NCBI RefSeq assembly: GCF_947496875.1 | Contig: NZ_CANMEH010000003.1 | Span: 310,001 to 374,000 of the forward strand | DNA length: 64,000 nt | Reading direction: 5' to 3' | Source of the DNA: an uncultured Paracoccus sp. | GTDB lineage: Bacteria > Pseudomonadota > Alphaproteobacteria > Rhodobacterales > Rhodobacteraceae | Shown here: in pieces, positions 44,597 through 53,130 of the stretch | How positions within the stretch are numbered: position 1 is the first letter of the stretch | How the letters are laid out: the number at the start of each line of letters is the position of its first letter | Notes under the pieces: generated by a model | Told to the model about the DNA's origin: nothing | The model's database searches: none | Seen by the model: the letters and a program-made list of their open reading frames with translations, nothing else | Position numbers and translations under genes: made by a program

Positions 44597-46375
44597 TCAG
44601 GCCGCCGGGGCCCCGGCGATGCCGGGGACCAGCGCCCCATCCGCCGCACCCACGATGCCTGCTGCATTGGCCTCGTCCGTATCGATATGCATCTCGGTAA
44701 AGGCGTTCGGCGCAACCCTGACAAGCGTGCGTGAAAACGTGACGCCCCGTCCGGTGCCGCCCGTGACCTCGACCTGCACGACCTGTCCGTCGCTCAGCCC
44801 CATGGCGACAGCGTCTTGCGGATTGGTGTGAATGTGCCGGGCGGCGACGATCAGCCCATCGGTATCGAACGTTCCTGCCGGCCCGATCAGCCGAACCCTC
44901 GGCGTTCCGTCCAGCTGACCGCTGTCACGGACCGGAACGTCGATCCCCAGCGCGAAGCTGTCGGTGCGCGAGACCTCGGTCTGCGTCCGCTTGCGCAGCG
45001 GTCCGAGGATCGCCACGTCGTGCAGCGTTCCCTTGGGCCCTTCCACTGCCACCCGTTCGACCGCTGACCAGTTTCCCGGCTGGCGCAGCTGCCTGTCGAT
45101 CGTCAGCTGATACCCGCGACCGAACAGGGCCTCGACAGCCTCGGGGGACAGATGCACGTGCCGCCCGGAAACGGCGATGGGTATCGGGCGCGGCGTGATC
45201 GCGGGCCGCGCGAGGGACGCGGCAACCTCGCGCGCGATCATCAGCTGTTCGGCCGTCTCGGTCACAATCACCCGCACCCGGCTGCCGTAAGCCTGAATCT
45301 GCGGGGCTGCGTAATCGGCAAGATCCACATGGGCGTTTCGGTCGTGGTCCAGATCCAGACCCATGAAGTCCAGCCCGTCACAGATGCGCCGCCGCATGGA
45401 TGCCGAGTTCTCGCCGATCCCCCCCGTAAACACGATGGCGTCGACGCCGCCCATCGCCGCGGCATAGGCACCGACGTACTTGCGGGCCCGGTAGGCATAA
45501 AGGTGGATCGCAGCCTGCGCTTCGGCATCGCCGGCCGCGGCACGATCCTCGACATCGCGCATGTCGGAACTGCCGGTCAGCGCCTTCAATCCGCTATCGT
45601 GGTAGAGCGCATGCTCGATCTGGGGGATCGAGAGCCCCAGCTGCCGATGCAGAAAGCCGAAGGCGCCAGGATCGACATCGCCGGACCGGGTACCCATCAC
45701 CAGACCTTCCAGCGGGGTCAGGCCCATGGAACTGTCCAGGCTTTCGCCGCGCTGGATCGCGCAGACGCTCGCGCCGTTGCCCAGATGCACGCTGATGATC
45801 CGCAGATCGGACAGCGGCGCGCCGATTTCTTTGGCGGCGCGCAGCGCCACATATTTGTGCGACGTGCCATGAAACCCGAACCGGCGCAGGCCGGCCGCGC
45901 GCCACTCGGCCGGGACCGCATAGGTCGTGGCGCGCGCGGGGTTGGTCAGGTGGAACGACGTGTCGAACACCCCCAGTTGCGGCAACTCGGGCCAGATCCG
46001 ACGGGCCATCTGGACGGCCGCCAGGTTCGCGGGATTGTGCAGCGGGGCGAGCGGGATCAGCGCCTCGATCCGCGCGATGCATTCCGCGTCAAGCAGCGCC
46101 GGTTTGGCGAACTCCGTACCCCCATGGGCGATGCGGTGCCCGATGGCGTCCAGCCCGTCGATCCCGTGATCGGCAAGCACGGCGGGGACCGCCGCTATGG
46201 CAGTGTCGAGATCGCCGTGCGGGGCGCGTCCGCGTGTCTCCGTCGGATCGCAGAAAACGAAGTCGCAGCCGTCGTCGCGGAACCGGTCGAAGCTGCCCTT
46301 GAAGATGCGTGCATCGCCATCGAACACTCCGAACTTCAGGCTGGAACTGCCGGCATTGAAGACCAGAACCCGCAT
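44597..46375 (-). CDS. Acetate kinase fused to PduL-type phosphotransacylase
   Basis: A 592-residue fusion. Residues 1-~392 are acetate kinase (AckA): LVFNAGSSSLKFGVFDG, GVFDTSFHLTNP, RRFGFHGTSHKYVALRAAKE, HLGNGASVCAIQRGESLDS, and VFTGGIGENSASMRRRI. Residues 398-592 are a PduL-type zinc phosphotransacylase: IPIAVSGRHVHLSPEA, LGPLRKRTQTEVSRTDSFAL, PVRDSGQLDGTPRV, AARHIHTNPQDAVAMGLSDG and FTEMHIDTDEANAAG. All expected zinc ligands (His-x-His twice, Glu, His) are present. Together the two halves would convert acetyl-CoA to acetate and ATP, or the reverse. GGAGGT lies about nine bases before the ATG at 46375. The frame stays open a further 1.8 kb antisense to murA, which is not coding. It is convergent with the Lrp gene and divergent from the murA operon. 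Confidence 0.92.
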   Translation of the reverse strand: MRVLVFNAGSSSLKFGVFDGDARIFKGSFDRFRDDGCDFVFCDPTETRGRAPHGDLDTAIAAVPAVLADHGIDGLDAIGHRIAHGGTEFAKPALLDAECIARIEALIPLAPLHNPANLAAVQMARRIWPELPQLGVFDTSFHLTNPARATTYAVPAEWRAAGLRRFGFHGTSHKYVALRAAKEIGAPLSDLRIISVHLGNGASVCAIQRGESLDSSMGLTPLEGLVMGTRSGDVDPGAFGFLHRQLGLSIPQIEHALYHDSGLKALTGSSDMRDVEDRAAAGDAEAQAAIHLYAYRARKYVGAYAAAMGGVDAIVFTGGIGENSASMRRRICDGLDFMGLDLDHDRNAHVDLADYAAPQIQAYGSRVRVIVTETAEQLMIAREVAASLARPAITPRPIPIAVSGRHVHLSPEAVEALFGRGYQLTIDRQLRQPGNWSAVERVAVEGPKGTLHDVAILGPLRKRTQTEVSRTDSFALGIDVPVRDSGQLDGTPRVRLIGPAGTFDTDGLIVAARHIHTNPQDAVAMGLSDGQVVQVEVTGGTGRGVTFSRTLVRVAPNAFTEMHIDTDEANAAGIVGAADGALVPGIAGAPAA

Positions 46376-46494
46376 CCGACAGCTACCTCCTTCATTCGTT
46401 CCTACCGAGGGGATCGCCGCATTCAGCGATTCACTCCGGATCCGTGGGTGCCGTATAGCATTTCCGAATGGTTGAGACGACCGGGTCAGCTTGT

Positions 46495-46515
46495 CGCGAC
46501 ACGATATGTGTCGCG
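46495..46515. promoter_or_regulatory. 21-base inverted repeat in the ackA-pduL/murA gap
   Basis: CGCGACAC-GATAT-GTGTCGCG: perfect eight-base arms around a five-base AT-rich spacer, in the divergent region between the acetate kinase fusion and the murA operon. The left arm also overlaps a ten-base palindrome, TGTCGCGACA (46492-46501). It looks like a dimer-binding operator; the regulator is unknown. Confidence 0.45.
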
Positions 46516-46588
46516 TGCGTCGGTACCCTGCAGGTTGCTGCGCCCATGCCTTCTGGACGGGCTTGGCCCGCACGGTTAAGGGGTGCCG

Positions 46589-46822
46589 ATGATCGATCGC
46601 CCCGACAAGCCGTCCCCTGCTCCGACCGACCGCGCGGCTCGTCGTGCCGCCGCGCTGCGTGCGAATCTGCAGCGGCGCAAGGGTCAGGCCCGCAGCCGCG
46701 CCGCCGGACCGGCGGCCGACGGCGGCGAAACGCCGGGCGCGGATCATCCGGACCGGCCCGGCGACGCAGCAGAGACACGCCAGGGCATCGGTCCGGACGG
46801 GACAAGCAGGAACGAGGGATAA
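46589..46822 (+). CDS. Small basic conserved protein upstream of murA
   Basis: A 77-residue protein with an Arg/Ala-rich helix (RAARRAAALRANLQRRKGQA) and a disordered Gly/Pro/Asp tail. I recall a similar short ORF with an 'ALRANLQRRK' core ahead of murA in related bacteria, so it is probably real; the function is unknown. AAGGGG precedes the ATG at 46589 at six bases. Its stop touches the murA start, so the two are co-translated. Confidence 0.68.
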   Translation: MIDRPDKPSPAPTDRAARRAAALRANLQRRKGQARSRAAGPAADGGETPGADHPDRPGDAAETRQGIGPDGTSRNEG

Positions 46823-48106
46823 ATGGACCAGATCCTTGTGCGGGGGAATGGCCCGCTGAACGGCGATATCGCCATCGCCGGGGCCAAGAACGCCTGCCTG
46901 ACCCTGATGCCCGCCACGTTGCTGTCCGATCAGCCGCTGACGCTGACCAACGCGCCGCGGCTGTCGGACATTCGCACCATGACGGAACTGCTGCAGTCGC
47001 TGGGGGCCGAGGTCGCGTCGCTGCAGGATGGCACGGTGCTCGCGCTGTCCAGCCACGACCTGACCAGCCCCCGGGCCGATTACGACATCGTCCGCAAGAT
47101 GCGGGCGTCGATCCTGGTGCTCGGGCCGATGCTGGCGCGCGATGGGCAGGCAATCGTGTCGCTGCCGGGGGGCTGTGCCATCGGCGCCCGACCGGTGGAT
47201 CTGCATCTGAAGGCGCTGGAGGCGATGGGCGCCCGGCTGGACCTGCGCGACGGCTATGTCCATGCGACAGCGCCGTCGGGCGGGCTGCGGGGGGCGGTAG
47301 TCGATTTCCCGCTGGTGTCCGTCGGCGCGACCGAAAACGCGCTGATGGCGGCGACGCTGGCCCGCGGCACGACGGTGCTGAACAACGCCGCGCGCGAACC
47401 CGAGATCGTCGACCTGGCCCGCTGCCTGCGCGCGATGGGGGCCGAGATCGAGGGCGAAGGCAGCGCGACCATCACCATCCAGGGCGTCGACCGGCTGCAC
47501 GGGGCCACCCACCCGGTTGTCACCGACCGGATCGAGCTGGGCACCTACATGCTGGCGCCCGCGATGTGCGGTGGCGAGGTCACCTGTCTGGGCGGCCGGA
47601 TAGAGCTGGTCCGGGCATTCTGCGAGAAGCTGGACGAGGCCGGAATCTCGGTTACCGAGACCGAGCGCGGCTTGACGGTCAGCCGCCTCAACGGCGCAAT
47701 CCGGCCGGTCAACGTCCGGACCGAACCCTTTCCGGGCTTTCCAACCGACCTGCAGGCCCAGATGATGGCCATGCTCTGCACCGCCGACGGGGTCAGCGAC
47801 CTGGAAGAGACGATCTTCGAGAACCGGTTCATGCATGCGCCCGAACTGCTGCGGATGGGCGCGCGCATCGATGTGCATGGCGGCCACGCGCGGGTGACCG
47901 GGGTCGAGAAGCTGAAGGGCGCACCGGTGATGGCGACGGATCTGCGTGCCTCGGTCAGCCTGATCCTGGCGGGGCTTGCCGCCGAGGGCGAAACCGTGGT
48001 GAGCCGGGTCTACCACCTCGATCGCGGCTATGAGAAGGTCGTGCGCAAGCTGCGCGGCGTCGGCGCCGACATCGAACGCATAAAGGAGCCCGTTGCCCAT
48101 GAATGA
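46823..48106 (+). CDS. murA: UDP-N-acetylglucosamine 1-carboxyvinyltransferase
   Basis: The first committed enzyme of peptidoglycan synthesis; adds enolpyruvate to UDP-GlcNAc; target of fosfomycin. 427 residues. Substrate loop: [20 protein letters not shown], containing the catalytic Cys; also [20 protein letters not shown] at the start and [20 protein letters not shown], with [18 protein letters not shown] further on. GAGGG precedes the ATG. Its end overlaps the DUF2948 gene by eight bases, so they share an operon. Confidence 0.97.
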   Translation: MDQILVRGNGPLNGDIAIAGAKNACLTLMPATLLSDQPLTLTNAPRLSDIRTMTELLQSLGAEVASLQDGTVLALSSHDLTSPRADYDIVRKMRASILVLGPMLARDGQAIVSLPGGCAIGARPVDLHLKALEAMGARLDLRDGYVHATAPSGGLRGAVVDFPLVSVGATENALMAATLARGTTVLNNAAREPEIVDLARCLRAMGAEIEGEGSATITIQGVDRLHGATHPVVTDRIELGTYMLAPAMCGGEVTCLGGRIELVRAFCEKLDEAGISVTETERGLTVSRLNGAIRPVNVRTEPFPGFPTDLQAQMMAMLCTADGVSDLEETIFENRFMHAPELLRMGARIDVHGGHARVTGVEKLKGAPVMATDLRASVSLILAGLAAEGETVVSRVYHLDRGYEKVVRKLRGVGADIERIKEPVAHE

Positions 48107-48587
48107 CGGATCGCGCGATGCCGCCTTCTTCGATGCGGGCCCCGGACCCTTGGCGCTGCGGGCCGAGGCCGCCGACGACCTGCCGGTGCTGTCCGCCCTG
48201 GTGCAGGACGCGGTGCTGACGGTCGGCGACATCCGCTTCGATCGGAAGTCCCGGGCGCTGGCCCTGCTGGTCAGCCGGTTCCGCTGGGAAGACGTGCCGG
48301 AGTCCCCGGACGAGGATCGCCCCTATGAGCGGGTGCGCTCGCTGCTGGTGATCCGCGACGTGCTGGGCATCCGCAGCGACGGCATCGATCAGTCCGACCG
48401 CGACACGGTGCTGTCGCTGCTGGCGCTGGCCTGGACCCCGGCCGAGGACGGGGCGGGAACCCTGGTGCTGACCTTCGCGGGCGACGGCGCGCTGGCGGTC
48501 GAATGCGAATGCCTGTCGGTCGATCTGCGCGACGTCAACCGGCCGCATCGTGCCGTCTCGGGGCGAATGCCGCGTCACGACGTGTGA
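48099..48587 (+). CDS. DUF2948 family protein
   Basis: A 162-residue soluble protein of unknown function in the DUF2948 family: [20 protein letters not shown] near the N-terminus, [20 protein letters not shown] in the middle, and [20 protein letters not shown] at the end. In related genomes it also follows murA. The ATG at 48099 overlaps the end of murA and has AGGAG ten bases upstream. It is convergent with the 2-hydroxyacid dehydrogenase gene. Confidence 0.88.
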   Translation: MNDGSRDAAFFDAGPGPLALRAEAADDLPVLSALVQDAVLTVGDIRFDRKSRALALLVSRFRWEDVPESPDEDRPYERVRSLLVIRDVLGIRSDGIDQSDRDTVLSLLALAWTPAEDGAGTLVLTFAGDGALAVECECLSVDLRDVNRPHRAVSGRMPRHDV

Positions 48588-48621
48588 TCACGTCCGCCGG
48601 CTACGCCAGGCGATCACACTT

Positions 48622-49575
48622 TCATGCCACGCGATCAGGCAGGTCCCGGCCTTCGTCCAGCGCGACCAGATTTGCCATCGCCCGCAGCGCCATGTCGGTG
48701 CGCACCTGTTCCGCCGCCGTCCCGAGATGCGGCAGCAGCGTCACGTTCTGCATGACGCGCAGCGCATCGGGAACCAGCGGTTCGCGTTCATAGACGTCCA
48801 GCCCGGCGCCGGCGATCTGTCCCGCCTGCAGCGCCGCGATCAGCGCCGCTTCGTCCACCACGTCGCCGCGCGACACGTTGATCAGGAATGACTCCGCGCG
48901 CATCACCTGCAGCTCGGCGGGGCCGATCAGGTGCCGGGTTTCGGCACCGCCCGGAACGGCTAGAACGACGAAATCCGCCGCGGCCAGCGCGGCGGGCAGA
49001 TCGGGCATCTGCGTCGCGGGCACCGGCATCGAGGTCACCCGCGACCGGTTGTGGAAAACGACCCGCATGCCGAAACCGGCATGGCAGCGGGCGGCGACCG
49101 CCTTGCCGATTCGCCCCATTCCCACGATGCCGACGGTCGCACCAGTGACATGGCGCCCCAGCATCTGGGTCGGCTGCCACCCCGTCCATTCACCGGCGCG
49201 GACCAGCCGTTCGCCTTCGCCCGCCCGCCGCGCGGTCATCAGGATCAGGGTCATGGCAATGTCGGCCGTCGCGTCGGTGACCACCCCCGGCGTGTTCGAC
49301 ACCATGACGCCCGCCGCCCTTGCCGCATCCAGATCGATGTGGTTGTAGCCCGCCCCGAAATTGGCCAGTAGCCTGGTCCGCAGCCCGTTGCCTGCAAAAG
49401 CCGCGGCAGAGAAACCGTCGCCGAGGGTGGGGATGATGGCGTCGTAGCCGCGCATCGCGTCGGCCGCTTCTGCCGGCGTCAGCGCCTCTGTCGAGTCGCG
49501 AAAATCGGCGTCGAACCGGGTGCCGAGGGCGGCCTCGGCCGCGGTGGTCATGCGGCGGGTCACCAGCAGGCGCAT
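48622..49575 (-). CDS. D-2-hydroxyacid dehydrogenase (glyoxylate/hydroxypyruvate reductase type)
   Basis: A 317-residue NAD(P)-dependent enzyme of the D-isomer-specific 2-hydroxyacid family. The nucleotide motif TVGIVGMGRIGKAVAARCHA (GxGxxG) is at ~150. The catalytic Arg is in FLINVSRGDVVDEAALIAAL, Glu in AGAGLDVYEREPLVPDALRV, and His in LLPHLGTAAEQV. The early GLRTRLLANFGAGYNHIDLD fits glyoxylate/hydroxypyruvate or glycerate dehydrogenases. Substrate choice is uncertain. Its ATG overlaps the stop of the tRNA-binding protein gene by one base. Confidence 0.92.
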   Translation of the reverse strand: MRLLVTRRMTTAAEAALGTRFDADFRDSTEALTPAEAADAMRGYDAIIPTLGDGFSAAAFAGNGLRTRLLANFGAGYNHIDLDAARAAGVMVSNTPGVVTDATADIAMTLILMTARRAGEGERLVRAGEWTGWQPTQMLGRHVTGATVGIVGMGRIGKAVAARCHAGFGMRVVFHNRSRVTSMPVPATQMPDLPAALAAADFVVLAVPGGAETRHLIGPAELQVMRAESFLINVSRGDVVDEAALIAALQAGQIAGAGLDVYEREPLVPDALRVMQNVTLLPHLGTAAEQVRTDMALRAMANLVALDEGRDLPDRVA

Positions 49576-49970
49576 CAGTACATCCTTCCACCATCGGGAA
49601 CGGGTTTGTCGGGCACGATCAACACCACCTCGCCATCGGCATCCGGCAGACCGAGCACCAGTACCTCGGACCTCACCTTGCCGATCTGGCGCGGCGGAAA
49701 ATTCACGACAGCCAGAACCTGCTGTCCGACCAGCGCATCGAGATCATGATTGCGCGTGATCTGCGCCGAGCTGCGCCGTTCACCTAGCGGCCCGAAATCG
49801 ATCCACAGCTTGAAGGCCGGCTTCCGCGCGTCGGGGAAAGGCTCGGCGCGCGTGATCGTGCCGACACGAATGTCGACCCGGTCGAAGTCCTGCATCGTGG
49901 CAGGGCCCTGTCCGGCGGTGTCCGGCGGCGTGACCTCGTCCCCTGCGTTGACGTCCGGACGGCCGCTCAT
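49575..49970 (-). CDS. tRNA-binding domain protein (CsaA-like)
   Basis: A 131-residue protein with an OB-fold tRNA-binding domain like CsaA and the C-terminus of methionyl-tRNA synthetase: FDRVDIRVGTITRAEPFPDA, KLWIDFGPLGERRSSAQITR and VVNFPPRQIGKVRSEVLVLG. CsaA has been described as a protein-export chaperone in Bacillus. It has an N-terminal extension of ~25 residues; the start at 49970 overlaps the proC stop (ATGA), which favours it over the internal ATG before QDFDRVD. Confidence 0.88.
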   Translation of the reverse strand: MSGRPDVNAGDEVTPPDTAGQGPATMQDFDRVDIRVGTITRAEPFPDARKPAFKLWIDFGPLGERRSSAQITRNHDLDALVGQQVLAVVNFPPRQIGKVRSEVLVLGLPDADGEVVLIVPDKPVPDGGRMY

Positions 49971-50779
49971 TGCCCCAACTCCCGCGAGCGGGCGGCGGCG
50001 GCCGCGACCGTGCGGCGGATCAGGTCCGGCAGTCCCGACCTGTCGTCCATCAGAACCGCAAGCCCCGCAGCAGTCGTTCCGCCGGGCGAGGTCACGTTCG
50101 CACGCAGCACGGCAGGGTCTTCGTCTCCCGCGACAGCCAAAGCCCCTGCCCCGGCCACGGTGGCCCGCGCCAGATCCAGCGCCAAGGATGGCGGCAGCCC
50201 CTCGGCCTCGCCCGCCCGCGCCAAGGCTTCAATCAGGTGGAACACGTAAGCCGGTCCCGAGCCCGACACGGCGGTGACCGCGTCCATCTGCGACTCGTCC
50301 TGCAGCCGGACGACGCGCCCGACCGCAGCCATGAGCGCCTGTGCCAGATCCATCGGTGCCGCGGTGGCGCGGTCATTGCCGATGATCGCAGAGATGCCCT
50401 GCCCGATCGCCGCCGGCGTGTTCGGCATCGCCCGGACGATCGGCGCCCCCGGAAAGGCGCGGCCAAAGCGCTCGAGCGTCACCCCTGCGGCAACCGACAG
50501 GATCAGCGTGTCAGCTCCTTCGGCAGCAGCCTGCAGGGCGGGCAGCACATCGCCCATCATCTGCGGCTTGACCGCCAGCACCAGCACCGCCGGGTTGGGT
50601 GGCGTGGCTCCGTTCGCCCGAATGCCTCGCTCGGCCAGCCAGGCAGGCGCTGCCGGGTCGATGACGTAAACCGCGGCGGGGTCCAGGCCGCGGTTCAGCC
50701 AGCCCTTCAGCAGCGCACCGCCCATGCGGCCGCAGCCGACCAGGATCAGTCCCCGATCATTCAGACGCGCCAGGTCCAT
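49967..50779 (-). CDS. proC: Pyrroline-5-carboxylate reductase
   Basis: The last step of proline synthesis: reduces P5C with NAD(P)H. 270 residues. The Rossmann motif LILVGCGRMGGALLKGWLNR is at the start; VRAMPNTPAAIGQGISAI and VSGSGPAYVFHLIEALARAG lie further on, with the signature VTSPGGTTAAGLAVL near the C-terminus. GGAGGTG precedes the ATG. First of three minus-strand genes joined by four-base or one-base overlaps (proC, CsaA-like, hydroxyacid dehydrogenase). Confidence 0.96.
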   Translation of the reverse strand: MDLARLNDRGLILVGCGRMGGALLKGWLNRGLDPAAVYVIDPAAPAWLAERGIRANGATPPNPAVLVLAVKPQMMGDVLPALQAAAEGADTLILSVAAGVTLERFGRAFPGAPIVRAMPNTPAAIGQGISAIIGNDRATAAPMDLAQALMAAVGRVVRLQDESQMDAVTAVSGSGPAYVFHLIEALARAGEAEGLPPSLALDLARATVAGAGALAVAGDEDPAVLRANVTSPGGTTAAGLAVLMDDRSGLPDLIRRTVAAAAARSRELGQ

Positions 50780-50842
50780 GCCACCTCCGTTGCGATACGG
50801 ATCCGGGTAGGACAGGGCACTGCCGCTGTCCAGACGAGGACC

Positions 50843-51346
50843 TCACGCCCGACCGAACATGGCCCCCATGGCAACGGTCAGCGCGGATGCGGGAGACGCG
50901 TCGCCCCAGCAGGTCATCTGGAAGGCGGGATAGAACCGTTCCGACGCGGCGAGCGCCGCATCGATCATCTGGCTTACCTGCTCGGCCGAAGCGGTGACCT
51001 CGCCGTTCAGGATCAGCCCGTAGCGCCAGACCATCAGCCGCTGTGGCGCCCAGAAGGTAAACGCCCCGTCCCAGACCTGGTCATTCGCCAGGTTCAGCAC
51101 CTCGTACAACGCGCCGAGCCGGTCGGGCGGCGGGTCCATGTCGAAGCTGCTGATCAGGCGCAGCACCTGTTCGCGCGCGGACCACGACAGTGACACCGAA
51201 TAGGTCCGCCACTGACCCTCGACGGTCATCGCGATCTCGTCTTCGGTCGGCCTGTCGAACTCCCACTGGTGATGCAGTGCGACTGTCTCGACAATGTCGA
51301 TCGGGTCGATGTCGTCACAGGAGATCAGCCGGTGGGTCTGTGCCAT
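50843..51346 (-). CDS. YbjN-family protein
   Basis: A 167-residue YbjN-like protein with a tetrahelical/beta fold of the kind seen in type III secretion chaperones: the N-terminal 'ALHHQWEFDRPTEDEI' and GQWRTYSVSLSWSAREQVLR, and 'LGALYEVLNLANDQVWDGAF' with a YGLILNGE strand in the middle. The function is unknown; some members affect stress survival. The ATG at 51346 is preceded by CAGGAC. It sits upstream of proC by 63 bases on the same strand. Confidence 0.87.
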   Translation of the reverse strand: MAQTHRLISCDDIDPIDIVETVALHHQWEFDRPTEDEIAMTVEGQWRTYSVSLSWSAREQVLRLISSFDMDPPPDRLGALYEVLNLANDQVWDGAFTFWAPQRLMVWRYGLILNGEVTASAEQVSQMIDAALAASERFYPAFQMTCWGDASPASALTVAMGAMFGRA

Positions 51347-51566
51347 GCGTGTCCTGTCTGTGGCAGCCCGGCTGATGCCGGGCGGTGGGGCGGTCCACGA
51401 TTAGGAGAGGTGCAGGAACCACCTACCAGATATCGTCACGGCAAAAGCTATGCGTGTAAAGGCACAGCAATATGACACGTGGTTGATTTCGGTGGATAAG
51501 TGCGACGCAGCGGTCAACTGCCCCGGCCACGTCGAGAACTGCGGCAGGCGCAGGGGGCGGCGACGG

Positions 51567-52229
51567 TCAGCCGCCGTGGATGATCCGGACGTAGTTCTTG
51601 GTTTCGCGGTAAGGGGGGATGCCCTTGTATTTCCGAACCGCGCCCGGACCGGCGTTATATGCGGCGAGCGCCAGCCGCCAGCTTCCGAAGGTGTTGTACA
51701 TCTGGCGCAGATAGCGGGCACCCCCGTCCAGGTTCTGCAGCGGATCGTTGGGGTTGACGCCGAGCCCGGCCGCGGTGCCGGGCATCAGCTGGGCCAGCCC
51801 GCGGGCGCCCTTGTGGGACCGTGCGACGGGGTTCCAGCCCGATTCCTGCTGCACCAGCCGCAGGAACAGATCCTCGGGGATGCCATGCTTGCGCGCGACG
51901 GCCCGCGCATGGGGCAGGTACTTGCTGCGCTGGTTCCCGCGATAGGCCGGGATGGCGTTGCTGGTCGGAACGGATCCGTCGAGCGAGATCACGGTGACCG
52001 TGCGCCCCTCACGCCCCGCATCAGGGCGCAGCCGCTGGGATCGCTGGTACTGCGCGGACAGCCGCGAATCCATCAGTTGGGTCTGTCGCTGGAACTGGCT
52101 GGCGCGCGACTTGCTGGACGCGCCCGACAGGCGCAGACCGTCCGCCGCAGCCGGTACCGCCAGTCCGCCTGCTAGAATGGCGACGACCGCCGCCTTGAGA
52201 AACCCACGTGCTGTCACGGTGATCTGCAT
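51567..52229 (-). CDS. Secreted lytic transglycosylase (SLT domain)
   Basis: A 220-residue exported peptidoglycan hydrolase. Signal peptide residues ~1-30 ([19 protein letters not shown]). The SLT domain is in the C-terminal half: catalytic Glu in [20 protein letters not shown], then [20 protein letters not shown] and [21 protein letters not shown] ~70-residue Arg/Gln/Ser-rich linker precedes it. It would cut glycan strands, making anhydro-muropeptides. GAGGG precedes the ATG. It is divergent from ssb. Confidence 0.94.
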   Translation of the reverse strand: MQITVTARGFLKAAVVAILAGGLAVPAAADGLRLSGASSKSRASQFQRQTQLMDSRLSAQYQRSQRLRPDAGREGRTVTVISLDGSVPTSNAIPAYRGNQRSKYLPHARAVARKHGIPEDLFLRLVQQESGWNPVARSHKGARGLAQLMPGTAAGLGVNPNDPLQNLDGGARYLRQMYNTFGSWRLALAAYNAGPGAVRKYKGIPPYRETKNYVRIIHGG

Positions 52230-52448
52230 CTGACCCTCTCGTCCCTGTTCTTTTTTCTCCGACTATACGAATGAACCTCGTCCGAGGCTACTTCGGGCTG
52301 CGACGGGTTCCCTCCCTCTCATCGCGTCGGCAATTTCCCGCCGACGAGGGCTCTTGGGGTACCTGCCGGCCGGTCCGCGCGCGGGGTAGCGCGTCGGTTT
52401 CGCAGGCGCTAGACCGGCGCAACTGCATTTCGTACGAAGGGGCAAACC

Positions 52449-52928
52449 ATGGCGGGCAGCGTCAACAAGGTCATTCTGGTCGGCAATCTGGGACAGGACC
52501 CGGACATCCGCACCTTTCAGAACGGTGGCAAGATCGCCAACCTGCGCATCGCCACTTCTGAACAGTGGAAGGACCGCAACAGCGGCGAACGGCGCGAACG
52601 GACCGAGTGGCATACCGTTGTGATCCACTCCGAACCGCTGGTCCGGGTGGCCGAGCAGTATCTGAAGAAGGGCAGCAAGGTCTACATCGAGGGCCAGCTG
52701 GAAACCCGCAAGTGGCAGGACCAGAGCGGCCAGGATCGCTATTCGACCGAGGTGGCGCTGCGCCCGTATCGCAGCGAACTGCAGATGCTGGATGGTCGCG
52801 GCGGCAGCGGCGGTGGCAGCCAGGCCGGCGGCTACGGTGAGGCGGGCAGCGGCGGCGGACGGGGCACGTCATCGGGCCCGAGCGATGCCGGCGGCCGTCC
52901 GGAATTCGACGACGAGATCCCGTTCTAG
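52449..52928 (+). CDS. ssb: Single-stranded DNA-binding protein
   Basis: A 159-residue SSB that coats single-stranded DNA in replication and repair. OB fold: [40 protein letters not shown], and [21 protein letters not shown] Gly/Ser-rich linker then leads to the acidic C-terminal tip EFDDEIPF, which recruits partner proteins. AAGGGG precedes the ATG. No clear LexA box is visible in the 219-base gap upstream, which it shares with the lytic transglycosylase. Confidence 0.96.
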   Translation: MAGSVNKVILVGNLGQDPDIRTFQNGGKIANLRIATSEQWKDRNSGERRERTEWHTVVIHSEPLVRVAEQYLKKGSKVYIEGQLETRKWQDQSGQDRYSTEVALRPYRSELQMLDGRGGSGGGSQAGGYGEAGSGGGRGTSSGPSDAGGRPEFDDEIPF

Positions 52929-52944
52929 GACGAGGCGCGCCCAT

Positions 52945-52975
52945 CCGAGGCCTGTCAGGGCAACGACGGCCTCGG
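52945..52975 (+). other. Hairpin downstream of ssb
   Basis: Eight-base arms CCGAGGCC / GGCCTCGG with a 15-base loop, 17 bases after the ssb stop. No T-tract follows, so it may be a weak or Rho-assisted terminator or simply chance in GC-rich DNA. Confidence 0.3.
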
Positions 52976-53034
52976 TGCGACCCCCGACACTGCGAAGCTG
53001 ATCCTCCCCGGAACATCCGATGAACATCGCGACC

Positions 53035-53064
53035 ATTGAAGCAGCGGCGGCGGAATCCTAGATT
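53035..53064 (+). promoter_or_regulatory. Possible heat-shock promoter for lon
   Basis: ATTGAA, then 15 bases, then TCCTAGATT. Compared with alphaproteobacterial heat-shock promoters (CTTG-N17..18-CYTATNT), it has ATTG-N18-CCTAGAT, one mismatch at each box. It lies 67 bases before the lon ATG. Confidence 0.4.
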
Positions 53065-53130
53065 GGTCGCAAGCCGGGTCGGTGGGCTGCCATGATGGGG
53101 CCCCTCATGCCCGGGCACGAAAGGACCAAG

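Noticed and set aside
46376..48232. The acetate kinase-PduL reading frame stays open for about 619 further codons upstream, giving an apparent 1211-residue protein.
   Set aside because: It runs antisense through murA, has no known domain text, and a strong ribosome site marks the true start at 46375. Open antisense frames are common in GC-rich genes.
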